Of a stretch of DNA of 64,000 nt, positions 43,308 through 54,000 are shown piece after piece (the first letter of the stretch is position 1; each line of letters opens with the position of its first letter). Made by a program: the position numbers and the translations under genes. The notes under the pieces are model-generated. The model did not search any database. It was not told where the DNA came from and saw only the letters and a program-made list of their open reading frames with translations. The DNA comes from Cohnella sp. SGD-V74 (GTDB lineage Bacteria; Bacillota; Bacilli; Paenibacillales; Paenibacillaceae): positions 496,001-560,000 of the forward strand of contig NZ_PVYW01000002.1 in the NCBI RefSeq assembly GCF_003001675.1, written 5' to 3'.

Positions 43308-44129
43308 TTACGGCTTGACGTCGACGACGATCTCACCCACTGCCGTGTACGCGTCAATGCGATAGCCGTTCGATCCGATCGTACCGACCTTTTTGTTCGA
43401 CGCTTGCTGGCCGTACTCGACCTGCTCCAGGTTCAGCTTGACTTCTCCCACTTCGCTGTCGAGGTTAAAGCTGGCGTCCGTCGGCGATTCGCTCAGATGA
43501 ATGGCGATCTTCCCTACATCCGTCCTCGCCTTCACGTCGCCGCTGAGCACGAGATCTTCGACGACGATTTCGCCTGCGTTCGCTTCGAGGTTCAATTGTC
43601 CGCCGACGCCGCTCAGCCGGATGCTGCCCGCATCGATGCGGATGTCCGCCAGCTCCGTCTTGACGCCGGACGCTTCGATAGCCCCGAAAGTATTGCGAAT
43701 CGTCAAGCTGCGGTAGGCTTTGTCCGGAAGAACGATCCGCAGCGTTCTCTCGCCTCTCTGATCTTTAAGAACGCCCGCTTTCGCCTTCTCCTCCACTTCC
43801 ACCTTCAGCACGCCCGACTCGACTTCCGCTCCGAAGGCAAGCCGGTCGCGAAGCGAGTCGTCCGCGAGCAGTTCCACCTCGGCCTTGTCTCCCGAGCCTT
43901 TCGCGATGTGAATGACCATCGCTTCCGTCCGCACCTGAAGCTCGTCGAATCCGTCCGCTGCGAAAGCCTGTTTCTCCAGAGAAACCAGTTTCCCCGAACC
44001 CGAGCCTGCGCCGATAACGTTCCCCTGAACTTCCTCCGTGAACGAGCCCGCCAAGTCTCCGCAAGCCGTCAACGACGCCGCCAATACGATAATCGCGAAC
44101 AGCTTCGCGCTATTTCTGCCTTTTTTCAT
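43308..44129 (-). CDS. DUF4097-type lipoprotein
   Basis: The 273-residue protein has a lipobox LTAC (Cys23) and then a right-handed beta-helix-like DUF4097 domain with repeated short strands (IRNTFGAIEASGVKTELAD, IRIDAGSIRLSGVGGQLN, ANAGEIVVEDLVLSGDVKA, TDVGKIAIHLS). Such proteins are often next to stress-sensing membrane systems, but no biochemical role is settled. ATG 44129 follows GGGAGGC. The gene is on the strand of the response regulator upstream but 193 bases away, so joint transcription is unproven. Confidence 0.85.
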   Translation of the reverse strand: MKKGRNSAKLFAIIVLAASLTACGDLAGSFTEEVQGNVIGAGSGSGKLVSLEKQAFAADGFDELQVRTEAMVIHIAKGSGDKAEVELLADDSLRDRLAFGAEVESGVLKVEVEEKAKAGVLKDQRGERTLRIVLPDKAYRSLTIRNTFGAIEASGVKTELADIRIDAGSIRLSGVGGQLNLEANAGEIVVEDLVLSGDVKARTDVGKIAIHLSESPTDASFNLDSEVGEVKLNLEQVEYGQQASNKKVGTIGSNGYRIDAYTAVGEIVVDVKP

Positions 44130-44322
44130 TTCTCGGCCTCCCGCTATTTTCCACTTCCATCCTTTCTCCATTATAGAGAGAGCGGCTTTGCGCTCCGACG
44201 GTCCCCCGGCCAGATTGCGGCTGGACCAAGGTCGAGTGCTGGACTATCGCGGGAAACTAGCGAAAAGAACAAAAAAGGGTCAACAGCATCAAATAATACC
44301 TCGACGCCATGACCTCATTTTT

Positions 44323-45012
44323 TTACGTACTTCCGGCAACCAGCATGTATCCTGTCCCCCGGATCGTAACGATTCTCTCTGGATGGGCAGGGTCAGCCTC
44401 GATTTTTTTGCGTAAATTGCTGATGTGCACAGCGACCGTTCTCGTATCCTCCAGACTCTCCGTTCCCCAGATGAGCTGAAACAACGCCTCGACACTGACG
44501 ACACGATTCACGTTTTGTGCCATATAGGAGAGCAGACCGAACTCTTTTTTCGATAAAAAGACGGTTTCACTTCCCATAATGACAGACTGTGCGTAGTAAT
44601 CCAGCATCAAACCCGGCAACTCCAGCAGTTGTTCCCTTCTGCCCGTCGACACTCTGCGAAGATGCGCCTTGATCTTGGCCATAAGCACCCCGGGACTGAA
44701 CGGCTTGGTCACATAATCGTCGCCGCCGTCGGATAATGCGCTAATTTTCACCTCGTCCTCCTCACGACTGCTCAGAAACACGATTGGCGCATTCGTGTAG
44801 CTGCGTGCGTTCCTGCACCAATCGATTCCGTTTTCATTCGCCAGCATGACATCCAGTACAATCAGATCCGGCTCGAACGACGCAAGCAGCTTCATGGCAT
44901 CTGCACCGCTATAACTATAGGAGGAGATAAAGCCCTCCCGCTCGCAATACGCCTGAACAATCTCGCAGATATGGGGATCATCATCGACGATCATAATTTT
45001 ATGCGCGTCCAT
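44323..45012 (-). CDS. OmpR/PhoB-type response regulator of the surface-protein cluster
   Basis: The 229 residues form a receiver domain (IMIVDDDPHICEI; Asp54 in LIVLDVMLANENG; KPFSPG) and a C-terminal winged helix (EFGLLSYMAQNVNRVVSVEALF, DTRTVAVHISNLRKKIEADP, IRGTGYMLV). The cognate kinase is probably the 7TMR-DISM protein at 45713-47848; a 12-codon copy of this gene's start directly behind the kinase gene suggests the two were once adjacent. Likely targets are the two promoters with the 7-4-7 box at 45641-45658 and 55310-55327. A lone half site CTTAAAG lies at 45056-45050 in its own leader. Confidence 0.93.
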   Translation of the reverse strand: MDAHKIMIVDDDPHICEIVQAYCEREGFISSYSYSGADAMKLLASFEPDLIVLDVMLANENGIDWCRNARSYTNAPIVFLSSREEDEVKISALSDGGDDYVTKPFSPGVLMAKIKAHLRRVSTGRREQLLELPGLMLDYYAQSVIMGSETVFLSKKEFGLLSYMAQNVNRVVSVEALFQLIWGTESLEDTRTVAVHISNLRKKIEADPAHPERIVTIRGTGYMLVAGST

Positions 45013-45107
45013 CCCAACCTCACCTCGTGACTCGTATAAACCATTCTATCTTTAAGGATTTGCAAACCTTGCTGATGATGATAGACGGTCAGCCAAACCA
45101 TCGTTGT

Positions 45108-45139
45108 CGCTGGGGCGTGTATGCATACTCGCCCTAGCG
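45108..45139. repeat. Shrunken copy of the 34-kb foldback element
   Basis: GGGCGTGTATGCATACTC (45113-45130) is identical to the left end of the foldback at 34106-34123, and CGCCCTAGCG (45130-45139) is identical to its right end at 34252-34261. The 130 bases between them are absent here. The 32 bases form one imperfect palindrome, 8 bases behind the 133-residue gene. Confidence 0.75.
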
Positions 45140-45147
45140 TATTCGTC

Positions 45148-45549
45148 TTACTTCAGTGAGGCATACTTGCTCGACCGCATGAACTCACGGTGGGATTCCT
45201 GAATCGCATTTGTACGCATCAGTTGCTCCTCCGAACCACCATGTTTCAGTTGCCCCGCAATCTGCATCAGCTTGAACGTGTTGTAATAGTTCGCATCCGC
45301 TTTGCTGCGGCTATGCTGCAAGGCATCCTCATACGCTTGGCGTTCCAGTGAAAGGCTCATTGCTTGAGCATGCATATTGGGATCATGTCGCTGTAAGTAG
45401 TGCATTTCGTCGGAGCGCAGCTTCTTGCCCAGCATGAGTACATTTCGAATAGCTGTCAACCGCGATTGATCCTTCGTCTCGCGCGCGTCCTTGTATTGCT
45501 GCATCGCTTGGAAATAATCACTGACTGACTGCACAGATTTTACATTCAC
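45148..45549 (-). CDS. 133-residue helical protein of unknown function
   Basis: I do not recognise a named family. The protein is charged and almost wholly helical in appearance, with no signal peptide or membrane segment, and has three probable helices: DYFQAMQQYKDARETKDQSR, SLSLERQAYEDALQHSRSKA and the C-terminal NAIQESHREFMRSS. The GTG at 45549 is supported by AAGGGGGG nearby. The gene has a promoter whose 20-bp upstream element, spacing and leader length copy those of the giant surface-protein gene, and it sits between the kinase and regulator genes, so it belongs to that regulon. A role in signalling or secretion of the surface protein is possible but unproven. Confidence 0.75.
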   Translation of the reverse strand: MNVKSVQSVSDYFQAMQQYKDARETKDQSRLTAIRNVLMLGKKLRSDEMHYLQRHDPNMHAQAMSLSLERQAYEDALQHSRSKADANYYNTFKLMQIAGQLKHGGSEEQLMRTNAIQESHREFMRSSKYASLK

Positions 45550-45607
45550 GCTATTCCCCCCTTGTTACAAATCTCGTCACATGCAAGCCCCGCAACTAAT
45601 CCTTCTA

Positions 45608-45662
45608 ATTTTACCATTGCAGATTGCTCTATATAGGAAGCTTAAAGAAAACTTTAAGTTCG
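45608..45662 (-). promoter_or_regulatory. Activator box and promoter of the 133-residue gene
   Basis: On the minus strand CTTAAAG-TTTT-CTTTAAG (45658-45641) is a perfect 7-4-7 inverted repeat that also reads as an 11-bp-spaced direct repeat, typical of OmpR-type sites. After 27 bases comes the -10 TAAAAT (45613-45608), with no -35. The box ends 92 bases from the start codon. Twenty bases (45643-45662) are identical to 55312-55331. Confidence 0.75.
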
Positions 45663-45696
45663 CGTCTGCAACGATCATCATGTTGTGCGTGTCCAC
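45661..45696 (-). pseudogene. Second copy of the response regulator 5' end
   Basis: Directly behind the kinase stop, GTG and 11 codons read VDTHNMMIVADA, matching MDAHKIMIVDDD of the regulator at 45012. The leader also matches: AAGGTGACGTTGGG here, GAGGTGAGGTTGGG there. The frame then enters the activator box and ends at a TGA 28 codons later without receiver-domain sequence. It marks a duplication or insertion break point. Confidence 0.82.
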
Positions 45697-45712
45697 CCCA
45701 ACGTCACCTTCC

Positions 45713-47848
45713 TCATTTCCCCACGCAAGGAAACGATACATAGAAGACCGACCCCGTCTTGCCGTCGCTCTCCGCTCGAACCGTTCCTCCATGCGCTTGC
45801 ACGATTTCCCTGCAAATCGCCAGCCCGAGCCCGCTGCCCTCTACGCCTTTCTCGCCCGGTTGATCATACCTGTAATTGCGATCGAAGATTTGCTCAAGCT
45901 GCTCCGGCGGAATCCCCATGCCTGAGTCTTGCACGCTAATGATCGCATAGCGGGTACGATTCACCTCATCCACAACCAGCCCAAGACGCACCGCACCGCC
46001 CCTTGGGGTAAACTTCATGGCGTTCGACACCAGATTAAACAACGCTTGCTCCAGTCGTTGCGCATCCATCACGACAACAGGCGAATCAGACCCTTGATCT
46101 GCCTCATCTCTGCAATCGAGTCTGAAATCCAGACCAGCGTCACGCACAACCAGCTCATATTGTTCATAGAACCGGCGCAAGAAGTGAATCACATGAACCG
46201 GCTCCATGCGATACGAGACCTGTCCCGTCTCCAAATGCGACAAGAAGCTCAGCTCCTCGATCATGCGGTTAATCCTTATCGTGTTATCCCGAATATATTT
46301 CAGGTACTGATCATTGCGTTCCGGTTTGACTCTGTCCTGCACAGCTTCTACATAACCCAGCATGCTGGACAGCGGCATGCGCAGATCATGCGTAATATAG
46401 GCAAGGAGCTTCTTCCGCCCTTCCTCGGATTGAAGCAGCTGGTCATACGATAAGCGGAGATCGTCATGAGCTGCGGACAAGGCCTGTGTGCGTTCCTGCA
46501 CGGTCCGTTCCAGATTCGTATTCATCTCGATAAGCTTGTCGTTAGCGACCAGCAACTCGCGCGCAATCTTCTCCTCGTTCGCCGCCGCCCTCGTAAATCT
46601 CGAAGAAAGCAGCATCATCTGTGCGATTGTAAACACCAACAGACCCAGCGGAGAGGTATTTCCGATTCGCGACCATTCGTTGTAATATAAAAAGTCGTTG
46701 ATAACCGTCACTAAAGCAACCACCGACACCAGCAGGAAGATCAGCGCTCCCTCCCTACGCCGCACAGCCGCTTGGGCCAGTCCAACCATCAGATAAACCA
46801 TATGCAGGACAACGATCACACCGATCATTGGCAACATTTGGGTATAGATAATGGCAGGGGTCGCCACAACAACAATACACAATGCTCCGGTTACGAACCG
46901 CGTGCCATGATGGAACCAACGCGACACATAATTCGGAAAGATGCAATTGAAGTACATCGTGATGATATACCCGCTGCTGCACAGAATCAGGTACTCGATC
47001 TTGAACTGCAATTCCCACGGAAAAGTCGGCCACCATTGGGTGAGCAATAGCTCGCCGACCAGCAACGAGCGGATGCCGAACATTAGGGTGAACAGCCCAA
47101 AGAACAAGGGCGCCCTGTCTTTGCGTCGCAAGGCGAACAACAGCAGGTGATAGACCCCAATGACCAGCAGGCTTGCGGTGATGAACATTTCAGCGGCGAT
47201 GTTCAGATGGGTTTTGACCGTTAATACATCACTTCCGCCCAACTCGATATACTGGGTGATGCCGCCTCGCTTATGATGGAAGTTGGCAACTTGCATCACC
47301 AGTTCCACCGAACCTTGCTCGGGCTGGAAGAACACAAGCTTCGTTGCCAGACGCGGGATCGCTCTGCTCTTGTCCCGACCAACCACACCAACCTCTTCCA
47401 GAAGCTCGCCGTTAACCCACAATTTATACGCATGAAAAATCGCAGGCAGCCGCAGCGCAAGCCGCTCGCTGCGATCCTGCTCGCTAAGTTCGATGACGAC
47501 CCGAAAGGTGGCATAACCTGTACCGCTCAGCCGCTGGCCATCTAACCGATCGCCTAGCCAAGAGTTCGGGATGCTGATCCAGCGTTCATGATTGCCGCCC
47601 CTTGCCATGCGATTCTGTATATCCTCGGGCGACAGCAGCTCTTGCCAGTAGAACGCCCACTCCCCCGCTAACTTTAGCGGATTCTCGCGGACATGAACCT
47701 GGGTTAAATCCAGAATGCCTTCTTTGCTTTCGAGCTTGGGGGAGTCCGGTGCAGGCATGACGGCATAGCTTGCAACCAAACCGACAACAACGGCAGCAGT
47801 GATATAAAGCAAGATCATACGAGAACCGAAGCGGAGAATACCCCTCAT
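45713..47848 (-). CDS. 7TMR-DISM sensor histidine kinase
   Basis: The 711 residues start with a membrane anchor, an extracellular jelly-roll domain (about 50-200: GEWAFYWQELLSPEDIQ, LALRLPAIFHAYKLWVNGEL), which in 7TMR-DISM receptors probably binds carbohydrate, then seven membrane helices (about 215-415), a short coiled coil, a HisKA domain with the phospho-acceptor His in LAYITHDLRMPLSSML, and an HATPase domain (NLVSNAMKFTP, DSGMGIPPEQ, GSGLGLAICREI). It probably signals to the OmpR-type regulator at 44323-45012. A weak half copy of the activator box is upstream (47913-47919), suggesting autoregulation. Confidence 0.93.
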   Translation of the reverse strand: MRGILRFGSRMILLYITAAVVVGLVASYAVMPAPDSPKLESKEGILDLTQVHVRENPLKLAGEWAFYWQELLSPEDIQNRMARGGNHERWISIPNSWLGDRLDGQRLSGTGYATFRVVIELSEQDRSERLALRLPAIFHAYKLWVNGELLEEVGVVGRDKSRAIPRLATKLVFFQPEQGSVELVMQVANFHHKRGGITQYIELGGSDVLTVKTHLNIAAEMFITASLLVIGVYHLLLFALRRKDRAPLFFGLFTLMFGIRSLLVGELLLTQWWPTFPWELQFKIEYLILCSSGYIITMYFNCIFPNYVSRWFHHGTRFVTGALCIVVVATPAIIYTQMLPMIGVIVVLHMVYLMVGLAQAAVRRREGALIFLLVSVVALVTVINDFLYYNEWSRIGNTSPLGLLVFTIAQMMLLSSRFTRAAANEEKIARELLVANDKLIEMNTNLERTVQERTQALSAAHDDLRLSYDQLLQSEEGRKKLLAYITHDLRMPLSSMLGYVEAVQDRVKPERNDQYLKYIRDNTIRINRMIEELSFLSHLETGQVSYRMEPVHVIHFLRRFYEQYELVVRDAGLDFRLDCRDEADQGSDSPVVVMDAQRLEQALFNLVSNAMKFTPRGGAVRLGLVVDEVNRTRYAIISVQDSGMGIPPEQLEQIFDRNYRYDQPGEKGVEGSGLGLAICREIVQAHGGTVRAESDGKTGSVFYVSFPCVGK

Positions 47849-47972
47849 GATGAAGCCGACCCCAATCTACAGGATGCGCGATATATAAGTTAATTCTCCT
47901 AATGATAACATCATTAAAGAAAATTGTGCCCTGCAAATCTGTTCGGGGCGTTGAACATGCCGGGCTAACAGC

Positions 47973-48006
47973 AGAGCAGCCAACTCCGGTGGGAGTAGGC
48001 TGCTCT
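47973..48006 (-). terminator. Hairpin behind the giant surface-protein gene
   Basis: AGAGCAGCC and GGCTGCTCT pair perfectly, and inside them ACTCC and GGAGT pair around GGTG; only one A-A pair interrupts the stem. It lies 21 bases past the stop. No T-run follows, so its termination strength is unclear. Confidence 0.65.
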
Positions 48007-48027
48007 AATATGTGCTACGAGAGACGG

Positions 48028-51000
48028 TTACTTGCCGGAATCATGCTTCATCACCGTCAAGTTAACTGGAATACCCAGAGGCACGTTATCCACATAGAAC
48101 ACATACACGCTGTCGCGGCTGTCTATCGTCATCCCGGTTTGATAAGCTGCTGTTTCGGTGAAGTTGGCGTTACCTACAAGCGTCCAACTGCCGCCCTCGT
48201 ATTTCATCACGGTCGCCTTGTTCCCGTATCCGTAAACGACATAAGGCGTGCCAGTGCTATCGAAAGCAAGGTTTGAATCGGTTTTCCAGTTATTTCCTGT
48301 CGCAATCATACCGATCGTGTCCCAGTTGTTGGAGCCAACATTATACCTGATCACGCTCATTGTTGAATTATTCCTGTAGACGATATACGGCACATCATTC
48401 GGATCAAGCGCAAACGAGAGAGCTTGATGATTAAGCTCACCCAGGTTGCTAACAGTCACCCAAGCGCCATTCTCGTATTTAGAAACAGTTGCGTCCCCGT
48501 ACATGACTTCTTGGTATAAATACAGGATGTTGCCTTTGCTAAACTTGATGATTGGAGGCAGCCAACCGCTTACGAGACTCTCGCCGCCAGCTACATCGAC
48601 CCAATTCGTGCCGTTATATTTGACCACTCTGATGCGTTCTGGTGATCCATCGCCATGCACATAAGCGAGATAAGGAACATTATCTCCGTCGAAGGCAAGA
48701 GACGGGTTATTCGTGAAGCTTTGGAGTGCGTTAGCGCCTACGTTTGCCCAGGTTTCCGTGCTAGCGTCATATTTAAGTACGGCTAGCTCAGAAATGCCTC
48801 GATGCCTATAAACAATGTAAGGAACATCCTCGTTGTCCAAGGCAAACTCCAATTGGTTCCGCTCCCCCGCGAAGGAGCCGATATTGATCCACGCACCTCC
48901 ATCATACTTCATCACGTATACAGTGCCATCTAGCGCACCCGCAACATAAGGCGTACCGCGACTGTCGAGCGCAGACTTAAATTCGAAAACTTGACCGACC
49001 GTATCCCCTACATTTTGCCACAGGGACAGCGTCCACTTCGCGTACAGTGTGAGGTCTTCCGTCACCGCTGTATTGAAGTCGTAGACTGGCATACCCTCGT
49101 TGAGATCCACGTACCAGCCGTCGAATCTGTAGCCCCTCCACGTCGGATCGCTCGGCACCGCAGCCTTGTTTCCAGGACTCACTGTCTGGCTGTTCACGAC
49201 TGAGCCGCCGTTGCTGTCGAAGCTCACCGTGTAGCTGTTCTCCGTCCACTTCGCGTACAATGTGATGTTCCCCGCTACAGGTGTCGTGAAGCTGTAGGCT
49301 TCACTCAGACTGCTGTCGCTGTACCAGCCGCCGAACGCATGCCCCGAACGGATCGGGTTGGCAGGCGCCGCAGCCGCAGTCCCTTCATTCACCGTCTGAG
49401 CGTCCACTGCCGAACCGCCGTTACTCTCAAAGCTCACAGTGTAGGTAGCGATCCACTTCGCATACAGCGTGACATTCCCCGTTACCGGGGTCGTGAAGCT
49501 ATAAGCTTGACTATGTCCCGCATCGCGGTACCAGCCGCTGAACGCATGCCCGGAACGAGTCGGATCGGCAGGCTTCGCAGCCGTGTCCCCGTAATCTACC
49601 GACTGGCTGCTCACCAGCGACCCTCCATCGCTAGTGAAGCTCACCGTGTAACTGTTCTTCGTCCACTTCGCGTACAGCGTAAGATCCCCTGTCACGCCTG
49701 CTGTAAAACCGTAAGGACTTGTCCAGCCACTATCGCTGTACCAGCCTCCGAACGTATGTCCCAATAGCGTCGGAGCGGGCGGTGCCGTAGCTACAGCCCC
49801 TTCGTTCACCGTCTGGTCCTCCACGGTCGAGCCGCCATTGCTCTCGAAGCTTACCGTGTAGGTTGTTTTCTGATCCATCGTCCACTTCGCATACAGCTCG
49901 AGATTACCCGTCACCACCTCTGTGGTGAAGTCGTAGACGGTCGTGAAGGTTTCATCGCGATACCAACCGCTGAACACATGGTCTTCCAGCGTAGGAGCGA
50001 CAGGCGCTACCGCTTTGGCACCGTCATTCACCTGCTGATCCGCTACCGGCGATCCGCCCTTGCTGTCGAAGCTCACCGTGTAGCTGCGCAGCCACTGCGC
50101 ATACAACGTGAAGTCGCCCGTCACCTGTGTCGCGAAGTCGTAGACGCTCGTCAGTGCGCCATCGCTGTACCAGCCTCCGAACACCCAATCGTTCTTGGTC
50201 GGTTCAGTCGGTTCTTCTGCCTGGAAGCCATAACCGACCGTCTGGGCGTTCACCGCCGAGCCGCCGTTGCTGTCGAAGCTCACCGTGTACTCATTAAGCG
50301 TCCACTGTGCGGTGAACTGGACATCCTCCGCCGGCATCGTAGCGGGTGGAGTCGGCAACCAGCCTGCGAAGGCATACCCCTGCCGTGTCGGAGTACCGAG
50401 AGAGATCGTGGCGCCAAGCGGAACCTCAATGACCTTGGTCGCCACACCGGAACCGTTGTAATCGACCGTCATCGTGTGCGCATCGCGCGTGTAGTACACC
50501 TTCAGAACCGTTGTGCCGTCGCCTGCGATCGTGCGCGCAAGCACTGTGCCGGGAACTTCGTCGTCGAACCTGAAGCCCGGATAAGACTTCATCGTAACAT
50601 TCGTCAGATTCGCCTCAGCGCCGGTAATCCCGTAATAAGATTCCGTATCCGCCACCGTGTAGGTGTCGCTTGCGATATTTTGCTTCAAGTACACGACTTT
50701 ATAAGGCGTATTCGCACGCGCAGTCCACGTTGCGGTATAGGTCGTGTCGGAAGTCGGCATGAGGCTCGGCGCCTCCGGCGACCACCCGGCGAACGTATAG
50801 CCCGGTCTTGTCGGCACAGGAATACGCGCGGCAATATTTTTACCGAACAGTGCCGTGATCGACGCTGCAGGAGCACCCGCATAATTCAGGTTGAACGTCA
50901 TGGTTCGATTCGTGGGATAATAATCCACACGCACTACCGCCGAACCGTCGCCCTTGATGGTCGAACCGCTTGACGTCCCGTTCGCATAGCCTTGATCCTT

Positions 51001-54000
51001 GAAGCGATCCGAGTCTATCAGAATCTCTGTATCCGTTGTTCCGGTCAATACTTCCGTATACGCAGACGAAGTTGCGGATCTGCTGTTCGGTTCTATTAAA
51101 TAATGCTCCACGGTATACGGCGTATTCGTGTTCGCCGTCCAATGCGCGTACAGATGAAGATCCGCCGCTGGCATTTGACCTGGAATCGTCGTTATCGCGC
51201 CATCGACAGCCTCCGTATACCAGCCGTCAAAGGTGTAGCCCGGATATACCGGGGTCGCCGCGCTAATCGCCGTGTTAGGCGCGCCAACGATAACCTCCGT
51301 CACTCCGCCATTCTGCGGGTCCAACTGCAGGACATATTCCCCTGCCCTGATGCGCCATGTCACCGGAATCGTACGCTTGAGCGGTTCAGATCCGAACGAC
51401 AGTGGAGCCCCCTTCCACGTAATGACCAGGTTCCCCTTGCTCAGCGGGCTGTTCGTATTCAGCACCTCAATTTTGCGGGTTGCCGGGTCATACTTGAAAT
51501 TCGCATGATCCACCTGAATATCGAACCGCGAAGCGTCATAGGTCTGAGTATCGGTGCCGCCTGTCTTCAGATCAAACATGCTCATCTCGAACAGCATCTT
51601 CGGCACAGTGAGAGATGACGCAGAGCCTGCCAAGTTCAGCTCAGGCGCCTCATCCTGCGGATAGGCAAAGTCTGTAACATTCCGCTGCTCCCCTACCGTG
51701 TACAACGGCCATGTATTCTCGTATACCGGTATACTGCCCGAGAGCAAGCCATCGCCCAATTGAGCGCCGATTGCAGTCTCTAGATAGATACCGATCTCTA
51801 CATACAGAGCGCCCATGGATCGGGTAGTCTGCTCCCCGTTCAGTCGCTTCAACTGATAATAGAAGTACCCCCACAGATTCACGTACGCACCGGCTTCAAT
51901 AGACACCCCGATGCTATTCAGCTTAACACTGCCAACCCCCGCTTTAAGCTCCAGCAGAACTCCCGCCCGCAAGCCGATTGTCCCCATTACATAGAAGGTA
52001 AACTGGTAATTGCCGTCACCCGGCAAGCTTACGGTGTTGCTCGTGCCTCGGAAACCAAGCACGTGCACGGTAGCCGAGTAGCGTTTGGCTGTCGTATAGT
52101 TGAAATCCGCGCCGATCGTCAAGTTCACATTGGCGCTGACAACAAACTCGGCTGTAAAGTTGACTTCAACGATACCCATAACTACGCGCACGCTCTTCTC
52201 GAAGAGCTTCTTTTTGATCAACGGAACCCAATCCGTCTCGTTCTCCATCATCTCTTGATACTGTGCTTTCAACGATTCCGCATCTACGCCGGTATCCTGC
52301 ACGCCGTCGATTAACGCTTTAATCTCTGTCGCAATATCGCGTACGTTGCTTAGTACGCCGCCATTATGCGCGCCATCCCAATCCCCCAGCGCCTCCTGCA
52401 GCTTATCGTGCGCCACCGTGGCAATCTCCGCCGTAATATTAATTCCGGTATACGTGTACGCATCCAGATTGGCGGTAATCCGATAATCTTTCGGGTAAGG
52501 CACACAGAGAATCCAAACACACGCCTTCCCCCAATCCGTCCCCCCATCGATGCCGAGATTCAAAGTAATCTCCTGTAAGAACGTACCCGTCATATGGATG
52601 ACGAGATCGCTCTCCTCATGGATGCGAATGACAATGTCCGCGCCGATCTGAAGCGTAGCGCTGACTCCGGAGGATTGTCCGGCAATATGATTTACTCTCG
52701 TGCCCAACGCAGCGACAACCGTCAGATTCTCCACACTGACTTTGCCTGCGCCGTTAGCCGCTAGCATCTTCACTTCCATCTGCGTCTTGAAGGCATCCGT
52801 CTCCATGGCCAGCGCAGACAGATAGTCCGCAGCCTGATCGACGAAGCCGCTGGCGATCGCTTGCTGCTCTATCTGATCCTCGAGCTGCGCAATCTCCTCA
52901 TCCGACAGCAGTTCCTCACCCTCAATCGCGCGCTGCTGATAGATGTCGAAGGCATGATCAATGTCTGCTTCCGTGACGTCGACATACGTAATAATATCCA
53001 TCTCCGCCACAGGCGTAATCGACGTAATGCGTCCATAACCGATTAACAGTTGGGAGCCGCCATTCACTAACTCACCCTCATAGAAAGCGATAAAATCGCC
53101 TACATCGACGGTGGTGAGCTCGCTCAAGCCTAGTGCCGCATACATGCTGTCGCTGTAGTTCATGACCGTATGCGGAACCGTAATCGAATGATTATTCGGG
53201 TCTTCATCCGTATCCGCATCTACACTCACAGGCAGAACATCCGGCCTGAACAACACTTGCTCGGCATCTGCGTGAACATAGGTGTAGCTACTGCCGCTAA
53301 TCGCTGTGATTCGCACATAAGCGACAGCGCCGTCGGCGGCGCCGGTTGTGTCTACCGTTCGCAGATCGGGACGAACCCCTTCGTAGATTGCAACGACAGC
53401 GCCAACTTGAATCTCGCTGCTTCCGCTGTAGGAGAAAGTTCCACTGCCGCCATTCGCGGCGGCAAGACCGTTCTCGCTGTCACCTACCGTCGTCGTAATG
53501 AGCGGAATGGCCGGCGAACCTACTTCCGCGCCATCGAGCATCATATTCGTGACATGTGCGAAAGGCAGATAGATCATATTTGGATTTAGCGGGACATTCA
53601 TGACTTCTTCCTTGGCAACGCTAAAAACATAGATGCTCGTCGTCGCGTCTTGACCTTGGAAAGACAGATTGTCATCCGTTAACGTCAATTGATAGGTGTG
53701 TCCTTCTGTGAACCGACCGCCTTCGGCCGCTAACGTGAAGAGACCATTCGCGCCGGTGACGGTAATCCCCGTAAAATCAGGATCTGAGGTATCCTCGAAC
53801 GTCATACGCGCCTGCACCCCGGACGCCGTCAGGCTGCCCGTCGCATCTTCTATATCGATGGTGAAGCTCGGAGCGACATCCAGCACCGAGTAGATCGGAG
53901 TGCTCTGTACGGCATTACTCACATGATCGATATACTTCGCATACAACTGCGTATTGTCAGTAACCGTACTGCTTTCCGTGAAAATAAGCGACAAACCGCT

